A stretch of DNA of 10,330 nt from Candidatus Kapaibacterium sp. (GTDB taxonomy: Bacteria; Bacteroidota; Ignavibacteria; Kapaibacteriales; UBA2268). The stretch covers positions 1-10,330 of the forward strand of contig JAQIDA010000238.1 in the NCBI GenBank assembly GCA_027858275.1, given 5' to 3'. Positions 1 through 6,247 of the stretch are shown here, piece by piece (position 1 is the first letter of the stretch; each line of letters starts with the position of its first letter). Both the position numbers and the translations under genes were made by a program. A model generated the notes under the pieces. That model ran no database searches, was not told the DNA's origin, and saw only the letters and a program-made list of their open reading frames with translations.

Positions 1-234
1 AACAATGAAGTCATTTTGATTGACGAAGCTTTGACTCCTGACTCTTCAAGATTCTGGTCAAAAGATGAATACGCACCCGGCAAAGCACCCGTTCAATTCG
101 ACAAACAAATCATGCGCGACTACTTGAGTTCACTAAGTTGGAACAAGCAGGCTCCCGCGCCGACACTTACTCAGGAAATTATCGACAAAACAGTCGAAAA
201 ATATGATCAGGCTCTCGGAATGATTATCAAGTAG
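1..234 (+). CDS. purC: SAICAR synthase, C-terminal part (5' end outside window)
   Basis: Phosphoribosylaminoimidazole-succinocarboxamide synthase joins aspartate to CAIR using ATP, a cytosolic step of de novo purine synthesis. The frame is open from base 1 (Asn-Asn-Glu-Val-Ile-Leu-Ile-Asp-Glu) to TAG at 232-234, giving 77 residues. The conserved family stretch is visible: DEALTPDSSRFW, then a YAPGK segment, FDKQIMRDYL, a W near the middle, PAPTLTQEII and the closing KTVEKYDQAL helix. These are the hallmark C-terminal motifs of PurC. The N-terminal ATP-binding half lies upstream of the window. A TTG at 16 could look like a start, but the homology continues upstream of it, so it is internal. 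A hairpin terminator follows 26 bases after the stop, so purC probably ends its own transcript. Identification is from motif memory, without a search. Confidence 0.93.
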   Translation, partial: NNEVILIDEALTPDSSRFWSKDEYAPGKAPVQFDKQIMRDYLSSLSWNKQAPAPTLTQEIIDKTVEKYDQALGMIIK

Positions 235-260
235 AAAAACTTCCTCAAATCGTTCAAACA

Positions 261-294
261 GCCTCCTCAAAAGAGGGGGCTTGATTTATATTTT
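261..294 (+). terminator. intrinsic terminator after purC
   Basis: Stem GCCTCCTC (261-268) pairs with GAGGGGGC (273-280) over 8 bp with one G-U wobble and an AAAA loop. It is followed by a T-rich stretch (TTGATTTATATTTT, 281-294). It lies 26 bases past the purC stop and 34 bases before the menC start, so it should separate the two transcripts. The T run is interrupted, so efficiency is uncertain. Confidence 0.75.
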
Positions 295-328
295 AGGGAA
301 ATAATAACTGCAACAAACGGCTTCGATT

Positions 329-1411
329 ATGCAAATAAAACGCCTACAAATATATAAATACAAAATCCCGCTGAACAGCCCGCTTGATATGAAAGGCGAG
401 GTTCTGAACAATAGAGACGGTCTTATAGTTGAACTAACCGCAGACAACGGTTTGGTCGGGCTTGGAGATTGTGCCCCCTTCCCCAATTTGCACGATGAAA
501 CAATTGATGTTTGTATAGAGGACATCAGGATAAAGAAAACCCTGATTATTCACAGGTCTGTGTCTGATTCTGTCGATGAAGTATTATCTCTTTATGATGA
601 TTTGAAATGCCCTCCCTCAGTTCGATTTGCTTTGGATTGCGCTCTGATAAATATTGCCGCGGCTAATTCTGACACGGGTTTCTCTGAATTTATTAATCCC
701 GCGCGGCGGTCTAATATTGAAGTAAACGGACTGTTGACCGGCAATGACGATGATATCCTCAACGAAGCGGAACGCTTGATTAAAGCCGGATTTTCTGTTT
801 TAAAGCTGAAAGTCGGCCGTCGATCAATCGCTGATGATATATCAGCGGTTCGAAAGCTGCAACTTATAATTGGAAACAATGTTAAACTTCGTGCTGACGC
901 AAACCGCGCTTGGTCTTTCGATCAGGCAGTGGAGTTTGCCGAAGGAGTCTCCGATCGCAATCTTGAATATATAGAAGAACCGATTGACGAACCCGAACGT
1001 ATCTCTGAATTATTCGTAAAAACCGGCTTGCCCATGGCATTTGATGAATCATTATACGGCAAATCAATCGAAGAAATCAAAATATTTGAGGGCTTAGGAG
1101 TTTTTGTTTTGAAGCCTTCCGTACTCGGTTCGATCAAAAATACATTGAGATTCATTGAGTTTGCTGATCGAAATAATATCAAGCCTGTCATCAGCTCAGC
1201 CTTTGAATCAGGGATTGGCTTATATGCTTTGGCGGGATTAGCTTCCTGCACGAAATTACCGGCGGCAGCAGGTTTGGATACTTATAAGTGGTTTGAACAT
1301 GATATTGCGTCGAAACCGTTCTCCGCTGAATTCGGAAGAATTGATATTCATGAAGCTGATAAATCTATGAATTCACTTAACTATGAACTCCTTGAGGAGA
1401 TTATCCTGTGA
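329..1411 (+). CDS. menC: o-succinylbenzoate synthase
   Basis: This 360-residue enolase-superfamily enzyme dehydrates SHCHC to o-succinylbenzoate in menaquinone synthesis, in the cytosol. An N-terminal capping domain (about 1-125) carries the typical GLGDCAPFP segment near 45-52. The barrel carries the expected catalytic set: the K-x-K pair K159/K161 in LKLKVG, metal ligands D190 (RADAN), E216/E217 (EEP) and D239 (FDES), and the second acid/base lysine K262 (LKPS). The whole set is intact. Related superfamily members (dipeptide epimerase, N-acylamino acid racemase) share this scaffold, but the 4-base overlap with menE makes the OSB synthase role the best reading. The ATG at 329 has no clear Shine-Dalgarno sequence; it is kept because the family's opening strand (IYKYKIPL) begins right after it. 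The gene lies just past the purC terminator, so a promoter of its own is expected, but none is clear. Confidence 0.9.
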   Translation: MQIKRLQIYKYKIPLNSPLDMKGEVLNNRDGLIVELTADNGLVGLGDCAPFPNLHDETIDVCIEDIRIKKTLIIHRSVSDSVDEVLSLYDDLKCPPSVRFALDCALINIAAANSDTGFSEFINPARRSNIEVNGLLTGNDDDILNEAERLIKAGFSVLKLKVGRRSIADDISAVRKLQLIIGNNVKLRADANRAWSFDQAVEFAEGVSDRNLEYIEEPIDEPERISELFVKTGLPMAFDESLYGKSIEEIKIFEGLGVFVLKPSVLGSIKNTLRFIEFADRNNIKPVISSAFESGIGLYALAGLASCTKLPAAAGLDTYKWFEHDIASKPFSAEFGRIDIHEADKSMNSLNYELLEEIIL

Positions 1412-2841
1412 ACCTGATACCGGACATAGATCCTAAGTCGGTGGCGCTGATTTCGGCAGAACATTCATTGACTTATTCGTCATATTTTGCAGCGATATGG
1501 GATGCGGCTTACAAATTGCAAAATCGAGGAATTTTCTCCGGAGACAGAGTGGCGATTTTATCTGAGAATCAGATTGCCTATCCTATAATTTTCTTTGCTT
1601 TAATTAAATTAGGCGCTGTTGCCGTTCCGATAAACACACGCTTCCCGGAAGCTCAGATATTAGATTCATTGGCAAAGATTGATTGTTCTAAAATTATACT
1701 TTCATCTGATTTCAGTATATATAAGTTCGGCGATTTAGAAACAATTTCGACAGACACACTCATCAGTCTCGATGCTTCGGATAATTATTCATTAGATACG
1801 GATTTTTTAACGGATTATAGTAATTATGACGCGTCAATAATCTTCACTTCCGGCAGTTCCGGCAACCCCAAAGCCGTTTTGCACACGTTAGGAAATCACC
1901 TATACAGCGCCGAAGGTTCAAACGAAAATATTGAATATTTACTCGATGACAGTTGGCTTGTGGCCTTGCCGTTATACCATGTCGGTGGAATTTCAATTTT
2001 GTTTCGGGCGATATTAAGCGGAACAACAGTAATTTTGTCGGATGCAAATAAGTCTTTAATTGATAATATCAATCAGCACAAACCGACGCATGTTTCATTG
2101 GTCTCGGCTCAGCTGACAGAACTGATCAATGATAAAAATGCTGTTAATGTGCTGCAAAAGATGAAAGCGATCTTGCTCGGCGGCAGCGCTGTTCCGCAAG
2201 CATTAATCGAAAAATCGCATGCTTTGAATCTCAAGATTTATACTACATACGGATCTACCGAGATGAGTTCGCAGGTTACGACTACCGCACCGGGAGACAG
2301 TCTCGACAGATTATATACTTCAGGAAAATTATTAAATCATCGTGAGATGAAGATCGCTGACGACGGCGAAATTCTTGTCCGGGGAGATACTTTATTCAGG
2401 GGCTATATCGAAAACGGAATGATTGATCCGGCTCGTGATCCAGAAGGTTTTTTTCACACTGATGATATTGGCAAAATTGATGAATTTGGCTGTTTAAATG
2501 TGGTCGGTCGTAAGGATAATATGTTTATTTCCGGCGGTGAGAATATTCAACCGGAAGAAATTGAGGATGCTCTGCTTAAGATTGAAGGAGTCGCTGATGC
2601 CGCTGTTGTTCCAATTCCTGACGCTCAATACGGCTTTCGTCCCATAGCTTTTATCAAGTTAGAAGACAGTCCGTTTTCTATAAAAGAATTGCCCGGAATT
2701 CTGAGTGAAAAGATTGCAAAATATAAAATTCCGGTCGCTTTTATTGACTATCCGAAAGACATGAAGCAATTAGGAATTAAGATCGACAGAACGGAATTAG
2801 TTAAATACGCGCTCAAATATTTCGCGAATCGAGAAGCATAA
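1408..2841 (+). CDS. menE: o-succinylbenzoate--CoA ligase
   Basis: MenE activates o-succinylbenzoate with ATP and loads it onto CoA. The 477-residue protein is a standard adenylate-forming enzyme. The P-loop motif FTSGSSGNPKAVLHT (146-160) has Ala after PK, as I recall for E. coli MenE, where most relatives have Gly. Then come LPLYHVGG (187-194), LLGGSAVP (256-263), the YGSTE adenine-site motif (281-285), FHTDD (349-353), the GRKDNMFISGGENIQPEEIE hinge (367-386), and C-terminal catalytic lysine K458 in GIKIDR. The GTG start overlaps the menC stop as GTGA, and AGGAG (1395-1399) sits 8 bases upstream, so the genes are co-transcribed and probably translationally coupled. The last 29 bp overlap the end of the opposite-strand thioesterase gene. 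Length and motifs are complete; the specificity call rests on the menC context and the PKA variant. Confidence 0.92.
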   Translation: MNLIPDIDPKSVALISAEHSLTYSSYFAAIWDAAYKLQNRGIFSGDRVAILSENQIAYPIIFFALIKLGAVAVPINTRFPEAQILDSLAKIDCSKIILSSDFSIYKFGDLETISTDTLISLDASDNYSLDTDFLTDYSNYDASIIFTSGSSGNPKAVLHTLGNHLYSAEGSNENIEYLLDDSWLVALPLYHVGGISILFRAILSGTTVILSDANKSLIDNINQHKPTHVSLVSAQLTELINDKNAVNVLQKMKAILLGGSAVPQALIEKSHALNLKIYTTYGSTEMSSQVTTTAPGDSLDRLYTSGKLLNHREMKIADDGEILVRGDTLFRGYIENGMIDPARDPEGFFHTDDIGKIDEFGCLNVVGRKDNMFISGGENIQPEEIEDALLKIEGVADAAVVPIPDAQYGFRPIAFIKLEDSPFSIKELPGILSEKIAKYKIPVAFIDYPKDMKQLGIKIDRTELVKYALKYFANREA

Positions 2842-3226
2842 GAGCGTTCCGAAGCTGTTTTGAGAGTTCGGTTCTGCCCATACTTTCCTTATCTAAAACC
2901 ACATGCCCGGTCTTCACAAAAGCCGTGGTCTGTCCGTCCTTGTCAACAAATTGATAATTCAATGTGTAGCCGCTGCCGTTAATAGATTCAAGTGAGATTT
3001 TGATATTAACCTCGTCCCCCACTCGCATGGGACGCTTGTAATCTGCTTCGCTGTGAACGATCGGGAGAATATAATCGGACTCATTCAATATCGTTGAGAT
3101 GCTGCATCCGATGCTGTCCAACCATCTTTCATAAGCCTCGTGCGCAAGGTTGAAAATGTTCGCGAAAAAGAGGACGCCGGCTGAGTCAGTATCATTCAAT
3201 TTTACGAAAGTGTTGTATGTGAACAT
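2813..3226 (-). CDS. menI: hotdog thioesterase, probable 1,4-dihydroxy-2-naphthoyl-CoA hydrolase
   Basis: This is a 137-residue single hotdog-domain acyl-CoA thioesterase of the 4-hydroxybenzoyl-CoA thioesterase group. The signature near the N-terminus is LNDTDSAGVLFFANIFNLAH (10-29) followed by EAYE, with catalytic Asp candidates D12/D14. It resembles the cyanobacterial DHNA-CoA thioesterase (Slr0204 type). With menC and menE adjacent, hydrolysis of DHNA-CoA to DHNA is the most economical role; a YbgC-like thioesterase is the alternative. I chose the ATG at 3226-3224 because the fold's first strand begins there and AAGAGA lies upstream. The longer TTG start at 3259 would add 11 residues encoded partly by a hairpin arm. 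The stop lies inside the opposite-strand menE end (29-bp overlap). It reads in the same direction as the aldolase gene, 122 bases downstream of it. Confidence 0.8.
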   Translation of the reverse strand: MFTYNTFVKLNDTDSAGVLFFANIFNLAHEAYERWLDSIGCSISTILNESDYILPIVHSEADYKRPMRVGDEVNIKISLESINGSGYTLNYQFVDKDGQTTAFVKTGHVVLDKESMGRTELSKQLRNALMLLDSRNI

Positions 3227-3247
3227 CTGAATTCTCTTATTTGTGAA

Positions 3248-3269
3248 ACAAGGGAGCAAGCTCCCTTGT
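3248..3269. repeat. perfect inverted repeat in the menI leader
   Basis: ACAAGGGAG (3248-3256) and CTCCCTTGT (3261-3269) are exact inverted complements over 9 bp around a CAAG loop. It lies 21 bases upstream of the menI ATG, in the spacer after the aldolase gene. A short T run follows on the - strand (GTTT), so it may be an attenuating or terminating hairpin for aldolase transcription, or an mRNA processing or stability element. The + strand could also use it beyond menI. Direction and role are not decided by the sequence. Confidence 0.6.
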
Positions 3270-3287
3270 TGAATTTGTGTTTATGTC

Positions 3288-3319
3288 TTTCAACCACCGG
3301 GTTAATCCGTTGGTTGAAA
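3288..3319 (-). terminator. probable hairpin after fbaB
   Basis: TTTCAACCA (3288-3296) pairs with TGGTTGAAA (3311-3319) over 9 bp. Inside it CGG/CCG (3298-3300 and 3307-3309) extends the stem past one mismatch, leaving a GTTAAT loop. It starts 29 bases after the aldolase stop on the - strand, the right place for a transcript 3' end. No clear T tract follows on the - strand, so it is either a weak or Rho-assisted terminator or a 3'-end stabilising hairpin. Confidence 0.45.
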
Positions 3320-3348
3320 TATGATAATTGTTGATTTACAATTCCCGT

Positions 3349-4413
3349 TTACGCGATCGTAATATCATCATCCAAATAAACATTCTGAATTGTGTTCAGA
3401 AGTTTGATACCTTCATCCATCGGACGTTGGAAGGCTTTTCTGCCGGAGATGAGACCTGTTCCGCCCGCGCGCTTGTTGATTACGGCTGTGGTTGCCGCGT
3501 CGCCGAAGTCGTTTGAGCCTGAGGCTCCGCCGCTGTTGATCAAGCCGGCGCGTCCCATATAATTGTTAGCTATTTGATAGCGACAGAGATCAATCGGGTG
3601 ATCACTTGAAAGCTCTGTATACATACGACTGTCAACTTTACCGTAGCTTCCGCCGCCGGCATTCATCATAGTGAAACCGCCGTTGTTTTCAGGCAATTTC
3701 TGTTTGATAATATCAGCTTCGATGGTTACGCCGAGGTGGTTCGCCTGTCCCGTGAGATCTGCTGACGCATGATAATCTTGGTCTGTTTTGAAAGCCGGAT
3801 TGCGGAGATAGCACCAAAGAACTGTTGCCATACCAAGTTCATGAGCCGCCTGAAAAGCTTCCGCTACTTCGACTATCTGGCGATTACTATTTTCCGATCC
3901 GAAATAAATTGTAGCTCCTACTGCTGCCGCACCCATATCATAGGCCTGCTCAACACGAGAGAACATAATCTGATCGAAAGTGTTCGGATAAGTCAGCAAT
4001 TCGTTGTGATTGATTTTAACCAAAAACGGAATTTTGTGTGCGTATTTACGTGAGACCATTCCGAGAACGCCGAGAGTAGAGGCAACTGCGTTACATCCGC
4101 CTTCGATAGCGAGTTTTACTATGTTTTCAGGATCAAAATAAGCCGGGTTTTTGGCGAAGCTCGCGCCTCCCGTGTGTTCGATACCCTGATCGACCGGTAG
4201 AATAGACATGTAACCTGTTCCGCCGAGTCTGCCGTGGCTGAACATCCATGCCAAGCTACCGAGAACGCGGTTGTTACGATCTGATAAAGCATAAACATCA
4301 TCCACAAAATTTGCACCGGGTAAGGCGAGCATATCTTTTGAGATTTTTGGTTTGTCGAAATTAAGCAGATAATCGCTCTGATCGCCGAGTAATTCACGGA
4401 TATTGTCATTCAT
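3349..4413 (-). CDS. fbaB: class I fructose-bisphosphate aldolase (FbaB/DhnA type)
   Basis: This enzyme interconverts fructose 1,6-bisphosphate with DHAP and glyceraldehyde 3-phosphate through a Schiff base, in the cytosol (glycolysis/gluconeogenesis). The protein tracks the E. coli FbaB pattern throughout: GTGYMSILPVDQGIEH (65-80), ANPAYFDP-like KNPAYFDP (88-95), PFLVKINHNE (129-138), GATIYFGSE (166-174), ADLTGQANHLG, the Schiff-base lysine K237 in DIIKQK with ENNGG after it, GRAGLINSGGASG (287-299) and INKRAGG. It ends in ITIA. I start it at the ATG at 4413-4411 (354 residues): AAAAAGGA lies 7 bases upstream and the N-terminus MNDNIRELLG matches the family. The in-frame ATG at 4431 would add six residues and would place that Shine-Dalgarno inside the coding region. 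A candidate promoter lies at 4484-4506 and a hairpin follows the stop. Confidence 0.94.
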   Translation of the reverse strand: MNDNIRELLGDQSDYLLNFDKPKISKDMLALPGANFVDDVYALSDRNNRVLGSLAWMFSHGRLGGTGYMSILPVDQGIEHTGGASFAKNPAYFDPENIVKLAIEGGCNAVASTLGVLGMVSRKYAHKIPFLVKINHNELLTYPNTFDQIMFSRVEQAYDMGAAAVGATIYFGSENSNRQIVEVAEAFQAAHELGMATVLWCYLRNPAFKTDQDYHASADLTGQANHLGVTIEADIIKQKLPENNGGFTMMNAGGGSYGKVDSRMYTELSSDHPIDLCRYQIANNYMGRAGLINSGGASGSNDFGDAATTAVINKRAGGTGLISGRKAFQRPMDEGIKLLNTIQNVYLDDDITIA

Positions 4414-4483
4414 ATTAAATTCCTTTTTCATAGTATTTTAAATGATCTATTTTATCGTCTGTATTGCGCTTTTCTCCATAGTA

Positions 4484-4506
4484 CAAATGTAATCAAAGTA
4501 AACAAA
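4484..4506 (-). promoter_or_regulatory. candidate promoter for fbaB
   Basis: On the - strand TACATTTG (4491-4484) matches the Bacteroidota sigma -7 element TAnnTTTG exactly. TTTG words lie upstream at 4497-4494 and 4506-4503, but both are closer than the usual -33 spacing of about 19 bases, so the upstream half is imperfect. A sigma70-like reading also exists: TTGTTT, a 16-base gap and TACTAT. Either would start the transcript near 4480, about 65 bases before the aldolase ATG. Confidence 0.5.
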
Positions 4507-4584
4507 GATTCCGCGTGAATTTTTGAAAATAAATCTGAATTTGAAAACAAACATGTAAATCCGTCAATTTTCCAATAATTATTA

Positions 4585-4611
4585 TTGAAAATTCGTTTAA
4601 TTATATATAAT
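4585..4611 (+). promoter_or_regulatory. candidate promoter for the 4681 gene
   Basis: TTGAAA (4585-4590) and a perfect TATAAT (4606-4611) are separated by 15 bases, shorter than the usual 17. The start of transcription would be near 4618, about 60 bases before the ATG at 4681. An imperfect inverted repeat (AATTTTC-CAATAA against TTATTG-AAAATT, 4566-4593, one bulged C) overlaps the -35 and could be an operator or mere AT-rich symmetry. No TAnnTTTG element is seen on this strand. Confidence 0.35.
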
Positions 4612-4680
4612 GAGCCTGTGTTGCGCTATATTTCTGTATCTTGACTTTATGAAAATGAATAAATCTTACGGCACTGTGAT

Positions 4681-5925
4681 ATGAAAAAATTTGTTTTGAT
4701 CTTTTTCTCTCTGATTATTTTCCTTTCCTTCGGAAATCTTCGGGCTGATGATAAATGCTATGATTTTCAATTATTAGGCGGTGGTGAGAGGATTGCTAAT
4801 TTCGGCATGGACACTACAAGTCATTGGTGGGCAATTACTTCTCCGTTCGATCAACGCTATCGTCTGTATGTGGACAGCATCCGCACAGAAGTCTATGATT
4901 ATATCTCAATACCTGTATTTTCTGCTGACGGCAATCGTTGGGCATCTTTCGGCGCGACTATAACCGGTTGGTGGATGATTGATGAAACAGAATCCGCAAG
5001 CATTTTATGTGAGCAACCCGTTTTTATCAAGTATTCTCCAAATTCCAAAGTTCTTGCGTATTCATGTCGCAGCGGGCAACGGGAAACTATCACTATCGGC
5101 AACCGAGAAATCCGGGTACACAAGCGCCATGAGGCGAGCGGTTTCTATATGAATTACGACGGGAGCAAATACGCCTACGTTCGCGAGCAGTCCGGCAGCT
5201 ATGTGATGAATATCAACGGCGACGAGGGGACTTTGTTCGACAGGATTCTTCCTATCGGATATTGGCACGACGGCACTTTTCTATATGCCGCACTCAACGG
5301 TGTTAACTGGGAAGTCTATCGTGACAGAGACGCAATTACTCAGACCTACAGCGGGATCAGTAATGTCAGGATAAATCTCAAGGGAGATGTCGCGGCGTTT
5401 GTAGGCAGGCATTTTTCCGGACAAAGTTCGGGAGTATTGATTAATGATGAATATTACGAGCCGCTCGAAGGTGAATATTACGACGGAATTTGGGGGATGA
5501 GCCTCCACCCTTACTTACCGATTATGGCGTATAATGCCAACCGCGATTTGGCTCAGTTCGTGCTGATGAACAATACTGAATATTTCGGCGGGGAATTTAC
5601 CGGAGAACCACTCTTCACTCACGACGGCGAGGATATGTATTTCATCGGCTGCAACGCACATTGTTTTTGTAATATTAGCGGACAGAAATTCAAGATCGAG
5701 GGTATGTTGAGCTACAAAGAACACTATGCAATGAAGCCCGGCAGTGAAACGATTTGCTATCGAACATCATCGTCAATGGTTGTCCGCGACCTCTTCAGCG
5801 GCGAACTTACGGCAGGCAGAATGGTTGACGCAATCAGCACTCCGAGATATAACCGAAAGCTGGATTGCTATGAAACTCTGGGCCTGATTCGTAATCGCCT
5901 GTATATGTTGGTCTGTAAGATTTAA
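4681..5925 (+). CDS. exported beta-propeller-like protein of unknown function
   Basis: I do not recognise a named family. The 414-residue protein opens with a clear Sec signal peptide: two Lys, a long hydrophobic core (FVLIFFSLIIFLSF), and likely cleavage near 22 after LRA. The rest repeats a pattern of a hydrophobic strand, S/D-x-D-G-x, then A/Y-rich strand: FSADGNRWASFG (80-91), YSPNSKVLAYSC (118-129), YDGSKYAYV (159-167), WHDGTFLYAAL (195-205), NLKGDVAAFV (232-241), LHPYLPIMAYN (275-285), FTHDGEDMYFIG (312-323) and MKPGSETICYR (351-361). The spacing is 36-44 residues, as in PD40/TolB-type propeller blades, suggesting about eight repeats in the periplasm or outside. It has nine Cys, three of them clustered at 324-330. 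No lipobox and no evident type IX sorting domain are seen. The ATG at 4681 lacks a Shine-Dalgarno sequence and overlaps the stop of a possible 11-codon upstream ORF. It appears to be a single-gene unit, divergent from fbaB. Confidence 0.8.
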   Translation: MKKFVLIFFSLIIFLSFGNLRADDKCYDFQLLGGGERIANFGMDTTSHWWAITSPFDQRYRLYVDSIRTEVYDYISIPVFSADGNRWASFGATITGWWMIDETESASILCEQPVFIKYSPNSKVLAYSCRSGQRETITIGNREIRVHKRHEASGFYMNYDGSKYAYVREQSGSYVMNINGDEGTLFDRILPIGYWHDGTFLYAALNGVNWEVYRDRDAITQTYSGISNVRINLKGDVAAFVGRHFSGQSSGVLINDEYYEPLEGEYYDGIWGMSLHPYLPIMAYNANRDLAQFVLMNNTEYFGGEFTGEPLFTHDGEDMYFIGCNAHCFCNISGQKFKIEGMLSYKEHYAMKPGSETICYRTSSSMVVRDLFSGELTAGRMVDAISTPRYNRKLDCYETLGLIRNRLYMLVCKI

Positions 5926-6247
5926 GAGTTTTCTAATCTTTGGTAATTCCACTTTCTTCAGAAGTGATTATCAATTTAATAAATTCATTCTCCCCCCCTC
6001 ATCCTAAGAACCAAAAAATCATTATCTTGCGAGATGACTGATTTTCGTGTTTGTAACAACATATTATAAGATTTATCATGGACGGCATAGCCACTTTTTA
6101 GAATTCCAAGATGTGAGATACAGGCATATGTCAGAGTTGTCAAATCTGAGATAAAGAATTTTGGTTTAACTAAACAAAGTCTCGTAAACTACAATTATGA
6201 AGATGATGCTTTTTGTACATTCCTTTCTTAAAACTAAGGAGCAATCC
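5926..6247. other. 322-bp intergenic gap, no convincing gene
   Basis: This gap separates two + strand genes for exported proteins. It holds a weak 5-bp stem (CACTT ... AAGTG, near 5950-5967) after the 4681 gene, a run of seven C at 5992-5998, and AT-rich sequence near 6180 before the next gene. On the - strand a frame stays open from 6188 to TGA at 5985. If one C is dropped from the seven-C run, it continues to TAG at 5933 with plausible protein-like text. That could be a decayed gene end, a dispersed intergenic repeat, or chance; I recognise no family. No tRNA or riboswitch fold is evident. Confidence 0.5.

Noticed and set aside
3227..3259. Longer thioesterase start at TTG 3259
   Set aside because: The 11 added residues are encoded partly by the perfect palindrome, do not belong to the hotdog fold, and the ATG at 3226 has its own upstream AAGAGA.
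4119..4409. 96-codon - strand open frame inside the aldolase gene, and similar long frames within menC, the propeller gene and the receptor gene
   Set aside because: All lie wholly within strongly supported genes, lack ribosome sites and signals, and show no recognisable protein pattern; they are frame shadows.
4414..4431. Aldolase start at ATG 4431
   Set aside because: The ATG at 4413 has AAAAAGGA at proper spacing and matches the usual FbaB N-terminus; the upstream ATG has no ribosome site.
6197..6247. Upstream ATG at 6197 for the unknown exported protein
   Set aside because: It would put 17 residues before a clean signal peptide and has no Shine-Dalgarno sequence, whereas ATG 6248 has AAGGAG.
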